From the NCBI GenBank assembly GCA_028554795.2, contig CM068825.1, positions 157,419,053 to 157,483,052 on the forward strand: DNA of 64,000 bases. The letters run 5' to 3'. The stretch's first letter is position 1. Every line of letters begins with the position of its first letter. The position numbers were made by a program, and so were the translations under genes. The notes beneath the pieces were generated by a model that ran no database searches, was not told the origin of the DNA, and worked only from the letters and a program-made list of their open reading frames with translations. The DNA is from Sinohyriopsis cumingii. Taxonomy: Eukaryota > Mollusca > Bivalvia > Unionida > Unionidae. Positions 8,599-19,176 of the stretch are shown here, piece by piece.

Positions 8599-8936
8599 AT
8601 GACGTCCCTTCTCAGTCGCGAAATAAATACACAAATATGTGCTCGTGTCTTTGAAGCCAGTGTCAAAGAAGTCTTATGATGGTTTACGGTGACAGCACGT
8701 CAATTACTTCAAGGCATCATTCACAAACCAAACGCTTTCTTGAGAGAAACAAAGTAACCCTGACGCAACTGGCAGATCACCGCATCGACACTCAAACCAA
8801 AAAGCAAATCATTTTGAAATCTGGAGGTAGCGGTTCTCTAGGAAGTGTCGTCATTCTCTCCCTCTTAAAATGGGATCTCTATGCCCCAAAAGCTATCCGC
8901 AAGAAAAGAGACACTTCCCGATCCAAACGTACCTAG
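8599..8936 (+). pseudogene. pX-like hydrophobic core peptide precursor, diverged paralogue
   Basis: M-T-S-L-L-S-R at 8599 begins a short helical protein with an in-frame TGA and a frameshift near 8750. It then reads L-T-Q-L-A-D, K-K-Q-I-I-L-K-S-G-G-S and a hydrophobic run before a basic tail (R-K-K-R-D-T-S-R). The K-K-x-I-L-x-x-G-G plus hydrophobic block pattern resembles the 'Q-R-G-G-F' peptide seen more clearly at 10.2 kb, so this may be a duplicated gene of the same kind. Confidence 0.4.
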
Positions 8937-9134
8937 AAGAAAGACAGCAGTAGTGTAAAAACCAGGTCACAACCCCGGAAAAAGAAAAGTCCCAAGAAAA
9001 GGCCCTAGAAATAGGCTTCTACCCGTACGAGAGCCACCACAGTCCGGGGACAACCTTACACTCCCCAGCCACGACTTACAGCGACAGTGACCGCATCTCC
9101 AGCAGCCTCAGGTTCTTCCACTTCCCTTTAGCTA

Positions 9135-9398
9135 GTGATGTTATCCAAGCCCAATTTGACACCCGTTCTTCCACATTTGATGAAAAAGGGGAAACCCGTC
9201 TTTCCAGGAACTTCTCCTCCAGCTGTGACACATTCCTTCTCTTTAGCGTCACCGGTAGCTGCTAACAAAGTACCCACCAAAAAAGTCAAAGTCCAAGAGA
9301 GATCAGGCATGCTACAGAGTTTACAGGATTTATCCAAGCAAGAACTGACACGATTTAGTCTGATACAAACCCCTCAACGACACGTGATGCCTGTATAA
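9135..9398 (+). CDS. Hypothetical 87-aa Pro/Ser/Lys-rich protein
   Basis: This open frame runs from ATG 9135 to a TAA at 9396-9398. Proline/lysine-rich low complexity (K-K-G-K-P-V-F-P-G-T) is followed by a short helix (L-Q-D-L-S-K-Q-E-L). It lies in the structural-gene half of the Polinton. No family was recognised. Confidence 0.25.
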   Translation: MMLSKPNLTPVLPHLMKKGKPVFPGTSPPAVTHSFSLASPVAANKVPTKKVKVQERSGMLQSLQDLSKQELTRFSLIQTPQRHVMPV

Positions 9399-9464
9399 AG
9401 TTGATACGACGTGGAGACAATCAATGGCGAAGCATTCCACTATAAAACAGACCTGTGGTAAAAG

Positions 9465-9755
9465 ATGGGTATCAGCTTGTTTGTGCTCATGAACAAAAAC
9501 AGATGTCACCTACTAGAAGTCCACACCCCCACTATTGTCGTTCTCCTGTCTATAAAGGATAAGGAAAAAGAAAAGGACAGTCTCGTCGTTCAGTCCGGCA
9601 TCCGAAAAAAACGCTTAGCCATGCATCAAAGTCTTACCCATAAAATACCCCATCGTCCAAAGAAAAAGAGGAGCAACCAAAGGGGTGGACTTTCTCTTTA
9701 TGGCGATGGTGCGATAGTCAAAGAGGTCGTCAAACAAACTGGTCAAACACCCTAG
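9465..9755 (+). CDS. Hypothetical basic 96-aa protein, Polinton region
   Basis: This open frame has several basic clusters (R-K-K-R-L-A-M-H, P-K-K-K-R-S-N-Q-R-G-G) and ends before the non-coding spacer at 9756-9808. The high Lys/Arg content would suit a DNA-condensing core protein, but that is inference from composition only. Confidence 0.25.
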   Translation: MGISLFVLMNKNRCHLLEVHTPTIVVLLSIKDKEKEKDSLVVQSGIRKKRLAMHQSLTHKIPHRPKKKRSNQRGGLSLYGDGAIVKEVVKQTGQTP

Positions 9756-9808
9756 CAACTCCTCCAAAAATACTAATTAAAAAACAATAAGATAAAAAGA
9801 CTCGTGCC

Positions 9809-10267
9809 ATGTTTTCTACGTCAGTATACTCTGTGTGTGCTCCAGAACAAACAAACGTGACCCCCCAGAAGCCATCCTTCTTCTACTACCAAAGGAAAGA
9901 AAAAGAAAAGACTTCCTCTTTGTTTAGCCAAGCATTGAAAATGTTGTCGGTCCTGTCCAAAGCCCATCCACCAATGCGAAAACAACTCATTCAAACATCC
10001 TCGAAAGTCATAGTCGATACCGTAGGCGAATGTTGCTTGAATGTCTTGAAAGGAACGATACCTTTGTTTCAACATTAGAAAGAATGCTTAGCCATGCATC
10101 GACACGTTCTCCAAATAGTCAAGAACAAAATAGAAGAAATCCGTTAAAAGAAAAAGATATGTGTGCAACGCGGAGGATTTGTGCACCTGTTGTTAGGACC
10201 CGTGCTAAAAGCCACATTGGGACCACTGATTACAGGACTCGTTGTAGCTGCTGCTGCACTGAGATAG
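9809..10267 (+). pseudogene. Polinton core/pX-like protein with Q-R-G-G-F peptide
   Basis: One frame, interrupted by TAG 10076-10078 and a TAA near 10145, encodes P-P-M-R-K-Q-L-I, then C-C-L-N-V-L-K-G-T-I-P-L. A basic helix and V-Q-R-G-G-F-V-H-L-L-L-G-P-V-L follow, then a glycine/alanine-rich hydrophobic end at TAG 10265. This order (M-R-K, then C-x-L-N-V-L-x-G, then Q-R-G-G-F plus hydrophobic tail) is a conserved gene of animal Polintons and adintoviruses, comparable to the adenovirus pX/mu-like peptide. The two in-frame stops make it a pseudogene. Confidence 0.65.
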
Positions 10268-10344
10268 GTTAAAGATAAAAATGGATCAAAAAGATAAAAG
10301 GGACCTCTGGGGTTAAAACGATCAGAATTGACCTTTAGAATCTG

Positions 10345-10765
10345 ATGGAAGGACAAAAACTGACTAGAGCCTTACAAACGACAGATGCAATTGCATCCTT
10401 GGAAAGAACAACGCACCATGCATTTGCCTCTCATTCCTCATTTGACCGAGATGTCCAAGTTACAACACGAATTGCAATCGTTAATCAATTGCAGAGAATT
10501 GTCAGAAACGGAAAAATCTCAACGGTATGGTCAAGTGTTTCAGCGACTTCGACTCTTTCACAAGAAAGATTTAAACGAAACAGCTCGACCGACTCTGAAA
10601 GATATTAAGTCTCTGATGAGAAGTATATCACCGCCACCACCACCACCACCCCAGTGGCCAAGACAGACGCAGCTCCACGGATACCTAAGGAAAAATAGGT
10701 ACGCGAAGTCTTTCAAATATCGTAAGCGGTCCCCATTCCTAGTAAGATTGCAGCGTCCTTGTTGA
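10345..10765 (+). pseudogene. Polinton structural-region protein, helical, proline tail
   Basis: The frame 10385-10765 carries L-H-E/Q-L-Q-S-L-I then L-S-E-T-E-K-S-Q-R-Y-G-Q-V-F-Q-R-L, followed by a CCACCA-coded polyproline run (P x7). The L-x-x-x-E-K-x-x-x-Y-x-Q-x-x-Q-R-x-L pattern is the usual core of a conserved but uncharacterised Polinton protein located between core peptide and integrase. The start is unclear, because frames with M at 10345 and 10385 overlap. Confidence 0.5.
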
Positions 10766-10815
10766 CACCTTTCCCCACACCCAAACGATAAGAACTGAAA
10801 GTTTGTGTTAAAAAG

Positions 10816-11014
10816 ATGATGTTAAGTCCTCCTTCGACAGAAGTGGAAAAGAAAGAAGGGAAAGCAGAAGTGAAAAATGAAAGGCAGACAAAAGCTATAT
10901 CATTACCGCCATCACCACCACCAATACCCTCGACTTTTACTCCAGTGGCACGTCGAACACATAAACTTGTTTCCAAATCATTATCTCGCCCAGTCAGAGT
11001 AGGATCCGTGAAGA
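10816..11014 (+). other. Proline/lysine-rich ORF fragment
   Basis: The frame from 10816 codes E-V-E-K-K-E-G-K then P-P-S-P-P-P-I-P-S. It may be the tail of the preceding Polinton gene displaced by a frameshift. A short GA-rich repeat (gagagagagaga) is at 11033-11045. Confidence 0.3.
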
Positions 11015-12187
11015 GTGGGTGGCATATTGAAGAGAGAGAGAGAGAGGAGTTCCGAAATGTGCTGTGCTGCCAAAACCCGACTCAAAATTGTCCGTTTATC
11101 TCAAGTACAACCATGGTCAGAAGAACCAGCCACGTACACCTTGCACAAATCCATTCGAAGAAAATTTTCCAGATGTTTCACCCGAGTCGAGGACATCGAT
11201 CATCAATGGCAAGCCGATTTAGGCGATGTCTCTCATGTAGCCACCTACAATCGTGGCTACAAATATATGTTTTGTATTATCGACGTCTTGTCTAAATTTC
11301 CCAGGGTCGTGCCATTGACTTCCAAACTGATCACTGAGTTAGTACGCGCCCTAAAATTGGTGTAGAAACAATGTGGTCGTCACCGTCTTCGACGGCAAAC
11401 CGACAAAGTGCACCAACAAGAATTAAAGGATCGAGTCAATAATTCTTCACCACCAAGAATACCGAAACCAAAGATACCATTGTGGAACGTTTTCAACGCA
11501 CCTTGAAATAACGCATGTGGAAAGTTTTTACGCATCAGCACAATCTCTACTACATCGACGTCTTACCTCACCTGGTCAAAACATACAACCAATCTATCCA
11601 TCGGAGCATCGGATGTGCCCCCGAAGAAGTGACTCTCGACAACGAAATGACCGTCTTTGAGCGTCATTTTGGTACGTCCCCGACTGTGTCTGTCCCCAAA
11701 AAAGATGGAATGTTGACTTCGGGAGACTGGGTACGCATTAGCAAAAACCAAACGCACTTTCGACAAAGGTTACTTACCCAAATGGACAACCGAATTGTTT
11801 CATGTCACTGGATGAGAGCGTGGCCGTCATCCTGCCGTCTATAAATTGGAACACATAACGGGGAAGTGTTAAAAAGAACTTCTTATTTGCCTGAGTTACA
11901 ACGCGTGAGGAATAAATGACGAAGTGTATGACATCGAAAGCGTTCTCGATCGAAGAACCCGAAAAGTGGGAAAACGTCGTGTCAAAGAAGTCAAATTACA
12001 TTGGAAAGGATATCCGCCGAGTTTTGACTATTGGATCAACCCTTCCCAAGTCATCGACTATAAAAATAAGTACCATCATGCCCTTCAACACTGCTTTAAC
12101 CACCACAGTGACCACTCCTCCGAGTTCTTCTCTGCAAGGTCTAGAAAAGCAACCCTTGTGGTTGTGATGTGGAGAACTTGTGCCTAA
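11015..12187 (+). pseudogene. Polinton integrase (rve) with chromodomain
   Basis: The order seen is an N-terminal H-K-S-I-R-R-K-F block and D-H-Q-W-Q-A-D-L holding the first catalytic Asp (about 11205). Then come Y-K-Y-M-F-C-I-I-D-V-L-S-K-F and a degenerate second-Asp region with stop codons (11365-11450). T-I-V-E-R-F-Q-R-T-L-K holds the catalytic Glu (about 11490), followed by TAA. After that, H-x-L-V-x-x-Y-N-x-S-x-H and G-D-W-V-R-I-S-K (SH3-like end) are seen. The frame from 11924 (V-Y-D-I-E-S-V-L-D-R-R-T...V-K-L-H-W-K-G-Y) is a clear chromodomain. Such integrases insert Polinton DNA. Several stops and shifts break this copy. Confidence 0.85.
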
Positions 12188-12464
12188 AACGCATATCGTC
12201 TTTTTCTGCCGAATTTTTGTGGTGTATTGTCTCATCGGTATTACCATTGCTAATCTGAGTTTGCAATAAGGAGACAAACACTTGTGGACCATTTTACTGC
12301 GCAGCTGCATCGGTTACCTTCCCCCCCCCCAATCCTTCCCTGTAATACTCTAACGGTAACAACATCAGTCACCCTCCCAACAGTCACCCCAAAAACATCA
12401 ACAACCCTCTCTTAGATATTCCTCTGACCTCCGGTGACTCCTAGGACAGCATAACTTTGGAATT
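12188..12464. other. Spacer between integrase and penton-like gene
   Basis: A hydrophobic frame (V-Y-C-L-I-G-I-T-I-A-N-L) near 12215-12265 may be a small membrane protein remnant. After it come a short C run and A/C-rich sequence with no convincing gene. Confidence 0.3.
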
Positions 12465-13361
12465 ATGAATAACCAATTTCATATAACGTTACCCAGTGAC
12501 ACATCCACTGATGTGTTTTCCCACAATACTTTGTGTTGTTTCACGGCCATATTACCTCAGGTCATCCAATTAGATCACGTAGCCCACTGGGATGTTTTGG
12601 TGGAAATCATTTACCCTACACTAATCAAAAACATCACTGAAACTCAAAACACTTTCGACGACGAAATTCTGAACGACCAAGTGCAACAAGCCATGAATGA
12701 AATCGGATTTTCAGGTATCAAAATTCAGCAAGCATTCCATCATTCACCATCTGGACTGTGAAATTTCCGGCAGGATATTATTTTAGCGGTCATAAATTGG
12801 TGGACACGATTGCTTCCAGGTTTGAAGAACTATTTGGCAAAACCCTAGACAAAGCCAAACGAAGTGTCATAATCGAGAACCACAAAGTGACTCGTCGCCT
12901 CCTGATGAATTTAAGGATGCCCAAAAGTCGTCCATTGGTTTTAATCGTAGTTTGTTTGAAAGTTTGGGTGGAGATACAAACATGGCACCAAACGTCAACC
13001 CAAAAATCAACAGCAATACGGAATTTTATAAGCATTTTCGATCCCCTGTAGAGTTGAAAGAAGGATTTGATTTGATGCTTGTGTACTCCGATGTGGTGGA
13101 GTACAACGTGGTGGGACACAGAGCCGCACAGCCGCACCGTTAATGAGAGTAACTCCTTTCAAAGTGGATGACGAGCAAGGTGGAAACACGTATCACGTTC
13201 ACTGTGAGTTTGTACATCCTCATCATTTACCCGTCAGTAAATCATATCTCTATACTGTCCATATTGGTATAAAAGGAGATCTGGGACAAAATATTCCATT
13301 TTCCAAAGGGAAAGTCACGGTGAAACTCCATTTTCGAAAACGAATCACTAACGACTTGTAA
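12465..13361 (+). pseudogene. Polinton minor capsid (penton-like, single jelly-roll) protein
   Basis: The start M-N-N-Q-F-H-I-T-L-P-S-D at 12465 (usual pattern F-x-V-T-L-P-S-N) is followed by S-H-N-T-L-C-C-F-T and W-D-V-L-V-E-I-I-Y-P. Frames change near 12755, 12900 and 13140. They continue through N-T-E-F-Y, F-D-L-M-L-V-Y-S-D-V-V and the C-terminal V-T-V-K-L-H-F-R-K-R at 13310-13350. Total length of about 300 codons fits the family's minor capsid protein, which forms capsid vertices. Confidence 0.7.
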
Positions 13362-13364
13362 GTC

Positions 13365-13790
13365 ATGTATCCAGTGTACTGAGGAGTCGTTCGACAGCGA
13401 GGACATGGTTTAGGGGATATGTTGAAATCGGTCTTTCGTTCGGTGGGCCCCGTTTCGAAACCAATGGTGACACGAGGATTGGATGCATTGAAAGATGCCG
13501 CTTTGATGCAAGTCATAGAAGTTCTCCAAAATGTCATCATGGACAAACAAAACCCCAAAGAAGCCTTCTTAAGAGCAGGCAAAAATGTCTTGCTTTAAAC
13601 TGGAAAAGACATTTTGGGCCGACGAGAAACTCCCATAAATGCCCTGGACGCTGCCGAGTCAGGCCTTCCTACTTCCCTAACAAGGCAGAAAGAGACGAGG
13701 AAGACACCTCTCCAGAAGAGTTCAAACACACAGGTACATAAAGACCAAGAAAGAATAACCGCCAGAGAATTCGACGTCTCTGATTATTAA
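13365..13790 (+). pseudogene. Adenovirus pVI-like minor capsid protein
   Basis: M-Y-P-V-Y, a TGA, then G-V-V-R-Q-R-G-H-G-L-G-D lead into an amphipathic helix and a glycine-poor tail ending in K-N-V-L-L-stop at 13596. A second frame continues through K-E-T-R-K-T to about 13790. The Y-P-V-Y-x-x-V-x-x-R-G-H-G-x-G start is conserved in Polinton genes placed next to the major capsid protein. Spacing and order agree. Confidence 0.55.
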
Positions 13791-13798
13791 GCAGAAAC

Positions 13799-14270
13799 AT
13801 GATGCACCGAGAGTCTTGCGAACGTTCCAAGTCGGAACTGGATGTGTTTGCCATGCCACCTACTATTATGACGACGCAAGAATCCCAATGGGTAGAATAT
13901 CATCCCTTCTCTCTGTCAAGAACACAGAATCAGCCCCCATCGAATTTTAAATCAAAGAACAGCCCGAAGATAACATCAATCTGAATAGCAGTTACGTGTA
14001 CTTGAAAGTCAAAGTACCCGACCAGGACGATCCCGAACTAGACGTCGATGAGGTAGTAGCCCCCGTCAACAATTTCATGCATCCCTTGTTCAGTTCAGTG
14101 GACTTGTACTTGAACACCAAACTAATCAGCAGTGGCATGGATACTTACCCTTATCGAGCGTACCTATACAATCTCTTAACGTATGGAAAAGAAGCCAACG
14201 AGACTTATCTGGATGCCTACGCGGCATGGAAACCTGATGAATCGACATTAAAAATGACTAATTATGACTG
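13799..14270 (+). pseudogene. Polinton major capsid protein (double jelly-roll), N-terminal part
   Basis: K-S-E-L-D-V-F-A-M-P-P-T near 13830, the E-S-x-W-V-E-Y-H-P block and the frame from 13996 (Y-V-Y-L-K-V-K-V-P, F-M-H-P-L-F-S-S-V-D-L-Y-L-N, Y-P-Y-R-A-Y-L-Y-N-L-L-T-Y-G) match the opening jelly-roll of Polinton MCPs. A frameshift and stop lie near 13950-13985. Coding similarity ends abruptly near 14270, where A/C-rich repeat sequence begins, so about two thirds of the gene is missing. Confidence 0.75.
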
Positions 14271-14274
14271 GCCA

Positions 14275-15200
14275 ACAAAATTAAAAATTATAAGGTGGCT
14301 TAAATTACAGCCATCAGGGCCCGCTGAGCAATGCAGCAACAAATTACCATAAACTAACTAGAAAATTAGAGTAATGACCCAAAACTGGATCTATAAGGTG
14401 GCTAAAACCCAAAGCCATCAGGACTAGCCAGACAAGGTGGCACCCAATTATTTAATTAGGAATTATGTCCTTAAAATATTGATCTGTAAGGTGACTAAAA
14501 ACAAAATCATCAGGCACCCAGCACAAGGCGGAAACATTTAATGTTTAGAATAGAAACACCAAATATCATTCGATTAAATAATTTTCCCCCTTAAATAGAT
14601 TAGGAGATTCATCTTGCTATCTATATCTATATCTTTTTACAAACAGCATAAATGATTTTCCAAAATTATAAATATGGCAAACGACGCCATTTACTATTCG
14701 GAAATTGGGGAACAAAATCGGTACCGGATGTAGGGTGCATCCCTTCCACTGAGCTCGATTATCTTTGCTGCCTCCAGACATGTACTATCTAGGTGAGTGC
14801 GTGTGGACCATTTCCATTCGCCACTAGTCCCGTGAGACATAAATGTCTCGAAACCGGCTCAATCAAATAGCACTTTTTAAGTGCATTGATGCGTTGGGGG
14901 AAGCGGTACCATTCCTTCCCCCTCGAAAAAATCAATTATTCCCAAATGGGAAATAAACCGGTCGTACATGCCCGAAAGGGCGATAAACGACCTTAATTCA
15001 ATCAGTCAGTCAGTCAGTCAGCCAGTTTGACCATTTAACACTTATAAGGTGGTCTAAACACCAAAGACCATCAGGACCGGCAGCACAAGGATACAATCAA
15101 AATATATTACACCAGATAATATGACCCCAAATTTAATTAAACAATAAAGCGATCTAAAACTCTAACGTCCATCAGGATCAGCTACACAATGTGTCATTCA
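14275..15200 (+). repeat. Degenerate ~90-bp monomers, split by two inserted elements
   Basis: Five copies of a 'tataaggtggctaaa...ccatcaggac...acaagg' motif centre near 14290, 14390, 14485, 15050 and 15150. The gap between the third and fourth holds an unrelated insertion (14580-15020). The repeats share the A/C-rich plus-strand bias of the LINE sequence that follows. They could be 5' UTR monomers of that LINE, or a small satellite. Confidence 0.6.
14600..15021 (+). mobile_element. Short retroelement with structured 3' end and (CAGT)n tail
   Basis: Its last 160 bases form consecutive stem-loops: 14834-14849 (gagacat/atgtctc), 14870-14884 (gcactt/aagtgc), about 14894-14923 (gggggaag/cttccccc), about 14938-14954 (attccc/gggaat), and a two-level hairpin 14960-14992 (ggtcgt/acgacc outer, cccgaaaggg inner). 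It ends in CAGT repeats (15002-15021). The same arrangement of stems with different bases recurs at 15560-15725. Confidence 0.6.
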
Positions 15201-15229
15201 TCTCAGTAAAGCTGTCACCCTATATACAT

Positions 15230-15752
15230 CTCTTCATCTCAACTCTCAAACAAAAACAGCAAAGTTTTTTCAAAACTGTGTAAGACGGTACATTTAGAAT
15301 AAAAATATCACGGAGTCTAGAGGCACTGACCAGTTACCTTCGACCTGACCTTCCCGCCCTCTCGTCCCTTGCCACGGCCCGACATCAAAATCTATCAGCG
15401 TGCAGTGCACGCCCTTTGGGCTGCCTTCATACGTATGAGTGCGTGAGGGGTACATTCCCACTCATACACACCTTAGGCAATTCAATAGATGCGGACCAAA
15501 AAATTGAGTGTGTATTTGGTGTATTCCCACTCTCTTCAAAGCCCTACATTCAGACAGTTAGGGGCTAATCTTAGTCCCACTGCCAGACGGCTTCAATTAA
15601 AAAGTGCTCCCTGAGCACATAAAAATCACGGGAAGTGACTCGAATTCCTTTCCCCCTGGAGTAATTAAACATCCTGCTGTGCAGGCATAAAACAGTGGTA
15701 CATGCACGGCTGTGCAAAAACCACTTTAATCCAAAGTAAGTAAGTAAGCAGT
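15230..15752 (+). mobile_element. Related short retroelement with (AAGT)n tail
   Basis: It ends with the same stem order as the previous element: ggggctaa/ttagtccc (15571-15588), agtgctccctgagcac (15603-15618), gggaag/ctttccc (about 15630-15656), cctgc/gcagg (15673-15685), and agtggt/accact enclosing gcacggctgtgc (15694-15725). An AAGT tail follows at 15736-15749. The 5' border is not clear. Confidence 0.55.
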
Positions 15753-17717
15753 TTGACCATCATTCCATTCCACCTGCACGCATCAAGGCTACAGGTCTCA
15801 TCAGTCAACGACATTTACCGCTCATAAGAAGTGGGCCTTGATACCATAGAGATGTTGCAAAAATAAGATCAACCATTGCATTATCCATTGGAACTGCACG
15901 TTTGACTGCTGAATCCGTACACGAGTATTTAACAACCCCGCCTCTCTTACCAGCCCGCCCAGCAGTTCTTTGTTCCTTGTTCCAGTCCGCTTAGCCGTCA
16001 TCTTAACTCCACCACCTCACAAAGGAAAAATTGTTTAGACAAAGGAATTTTATTCAAAAAAGTATCGTACATTTACTAAGCCTACGGGTATTATAACTTT
16101 GTGATGTTTTATCCATTATATTATCGAAACAAATATAAAAGCTTTAAAATCTAAATAACATTGTAACAAATACTATAACCTTTGTTAACCAAATTTCCGC
16201 TTATCTCCTATACAGGTACTAGGAAACATACTAAATCATACCTGGATTGAATCCACACAAGTTATGTAGCACTTAATAACCCTCTGTGTGATTTTGCAAT
16301 TATAGGGAATACATCACGGCAAATTTTACTCATTATTTAACCGCTTTTTAACATCTTTTAACTCTATTTTTCCCACTCACAACCTTCCTCAATTTAACAT
16401 TCTTTGTCTTAATTATCTGGCGCCATTTCCTGAAAACAGATACTTGAAATCATACTAGTATACACCTGCGCAGAATCCTCACAAATTCTCAAGCACAAGA
16501 AAACCACTGTCAGATTTTCTGTTGAAGGAAAATTTCATTACACTGTACTAACTCTGATAACCACTAACATTCTATCTCACTCAATCATTTATTCCCTCAC
16601 TCCATACAGAATTTATAACTAAAAACCACAACTTAACATAACCCAATACTAAATCACAACACTTTAAACCAACCCACCAAAGAATACCAAATTAGTCCCA
16701 AATGCTAAGAAAAATCAAGCAAGACAACTATACAAACTGGAGAACAAAATGGCTTCTCACAATGTTTCATTAACAAAATGGCACAAATCCCCCCCCCCTC
16801 CATCATTAACATGGGAGTACTGGACTTCAGAGCTAAATCTCAACATAAAGAACTAAGCGCCACACATTTAATATTTTCTGACAGAAACTATCTTATCCTA
16901 AAGTAAGCTCAAAACCTCAGTCCAAACTTGCCATTAACCTTCCCAAACATTAATCAAATTCACTAAACCGAGGAACTAGATGGTTGTCTACTCATATTGG
17001 ATTTAGAATTACAATCACTTAATTGAGACAACCAAGTATTTCAGGAACAAATACCCACCCCCAGTCACTTAGAAATTGCAAAATCAGCGATTAAAAAACA
17101 AATCGCGGCAACCATTGTACCAACTAACAAACCAGAAGCAACAACTACAACCCCAGGGACATAAAAACATCAACCCTAACAATTGACAATGAGCAGGGGA
17201 AACTAACACAAAAAACAGTAGCGTCACTTAACACTCAAACCCAACCCCCAAAAGTCCAGTCAAACCGAACTAAAATAGGTATCATAACAGCAAAATCCCA
17301 GGACCCTCTATAATACTAACTGAAAGGGATATTCTAAAAAAGACACACAGCAAACAATTATAACTTGAGAAAATAACACACCAAGCAGGGAAACCACCCC
17401 ACACGTATTAACAGTAATCAAACCAGTAGTAAAGGATATAAACCCATGAAAAGTATAAATGCTAAAGGAGCCAAAACAACAAACAAACAACAGCTGAAAT
17501 AAGGAATCAGACCCCAAATAATAAACAACCAACCCCAACTAAACAAAATAATTCCAAACAAACCAAGTTTCGTTACTACTCAATAGAGTACACGTTATAC
17601 ATAAGAAGTAATTCTACCAAACTAATCAATCTAAGCATCAACAGCTTAACAGGGGCCCTACAAAGGGTCAACTAAGGCCAATTTACAGTATTTGGACCCA
17701 ACACCAGCTACATAATT

Positions 17718-18655
17718 GTGCACTGCAGAACACTAAACCAAGTTGCCAAATTCCTTGAAATGGATTCAATTAACAACATTAAGATAAACGTGCAAAGACA
17801 CCACAAAGTAGGCAAAACGAATCATCATCCCAAGCCCCAAAATAGGGCCAACACCGCACCTGGCCATAACAATCCACCAATAACTGTTAAATCACCCCCA
17901 CCCCCAGTTGGAAACACCAGATTTAAAGTAGTTCTTAAATTAGAAGGCCCAAATCAAAGGATGGACAACCAAACTCTAACCCAAAAACTAAAGGAAAAAT
18001 GGGGCGCCAATTGAAAAGGTTTACAGACTAAAGAATTATAAAGGACAGGTAACCAATACAGCAGTCATTGAGTCCATAACACTCCTTACGTCCATGGTAT
18101 TAAGTTCGCCATCGCCTGGAACCATACGTAAATAAATCCAGGTTCTGTAGCAACTGCTAGCATTGGACATTGGGGGTAATATATGTCCAAATGCAAATTC
18201 AACACCCAATGCAATCAATGTGGGGGCCAACGTAAGGGACCTTGCAGAAGGTCAGCACCAAAATGCACTAAACGTAGAGGAGAACACAAACAAAACTCAA
18301 TCCCCTGAATATCCTTATACAAATAGAGAAACTAGAACAATAGATCTCATGAAAGGCAAACAAATATCCTATTATGCAGCCAAAACAAATCACACAGTTA
18401 ATTAACACGAACCTAAAACAAGGCAAGAAACACACTACTCAAACCAAAACAGTAAGCCGAAATTCAAACCAAAATAACCCAACTGAACAAGCAAATCAAA
18501 AACCAAGCCCACTAAAACCTAGGGAAAAAATAACAGTACCACCCAATCAGGAAAAATATAAACACCCACCCCACCCACCAGCAGTTAAAGAAAAATCAAA
18601 CACAAATAAGGAAATTACAACAGCGCCCCCATTGAACAGATTATTCATGAAATAA
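17718..18655 (+). pseudogene. LINE ORF1 protein, gag-like with CCHC knuckles
   Basis: The frame 17718-18014 has a proline-rich linker and then R-F-K-V-V-L-K-L-E-G-P, resembling the RNA-binding fold of ORF1 proteins. Knuckle 1 begins C-S-N-C at 18146 but has a stop inside it. Knuckle 2 (C-N-Q-C-G-G-Q-R-K-G-P-C at about 18210) is read in another frame and lacks a clean His. A Lys/Asn/Gln-rich tail follows in frame 18374-18655. Frameshifts near 18015 and 18180 show it is dead. Confidence 0.55.
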
Positions 18656-18827
18656 TTGCATTAACCATGAATAGCCTAACTCCATTTAAACAGAACAGAG
18701 CAATATCTAGGCAAAATCAAACGAATATTAGCCAAACTACCCTACCCCCCCCCCCCCCAACCTATATAACCAAACCAAATGACCACGCACCACTATGAAT
18801 AATACAACCAAGAATAAATTAATAATA

Positions 18828-19175
18828 TGGCAGTGAAACTGTAGGGGTATAACAAGGAATATCAATGAACTAAAAATCAAATTACAAGACCAAGTTCCAA
18901 AGCCAGATATGATTTGTATACAAGAAAGTAGGATCTCAGGAAAACTAAACAACTACTCAAACTCCCTGGTTACTCCCCAGGTCACTTTAAAAGTCGTAAC
19001 ATGGGACAGGGAGGGAGTCTAGTCATTTTTATATTAGAAAACCTATATAATATTACACCAGTTAATATAATTCACACTCCAGGTAGTAACGAAATATTTG
19101 AAATACAATCCCTAATAATCCATGCGGGGAGGGGAAGCCTTCAAATTGTTAACATATACGACCCGGTCGGAAACA
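18828..19175 (+). pseudogene. LINE ORF2, APE-type endonuclease N-terminus
   Basis: W-Q-stop-N-C-R-G-I then N-E-L-K-I-K-L and P-D-M-I-C-I-Q-E-S-R (about 18830-18935) match the opening of non-LTR endonucleases (W-N-x-R-G, then I-C-x-Q-E-T/S). The frame then moves to M-G-Q-G-G-S-L-V-I-F (19001) and L-Q-I-V-N-I-Y-D-P, where the SINE begins. Confidence 0.65.
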
Positions 19176-19176
19176 C

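Larger units (their letters stand above)
15780..19175 (+). mobile_element. LINE (I/Jockey-like), 5' region, ORF1 and endonuclease start
   Basis: A long A/C-rich plus strand precedes an ORF1-like region (17718-18660) with zinc-knuckle cysteines, then an apurinic-endonuclease N-terminus near 18830. The element is cut at about 19177 by a SINE. No reverse transcriptase is present in this copy. From 16.0 to 17.7 kb there is no coding frame I trust. The strand bias (few G or T on plus) is striking over about 3 kb. Confidence 0.6.

Noticed and set aside
18737-18952. Hydrophobic 71-codon minus ORF
   Set aside because: It is the antisense of the LINE endonuclease start and a C-run. Its hydrophobicity follows from the strand bias.
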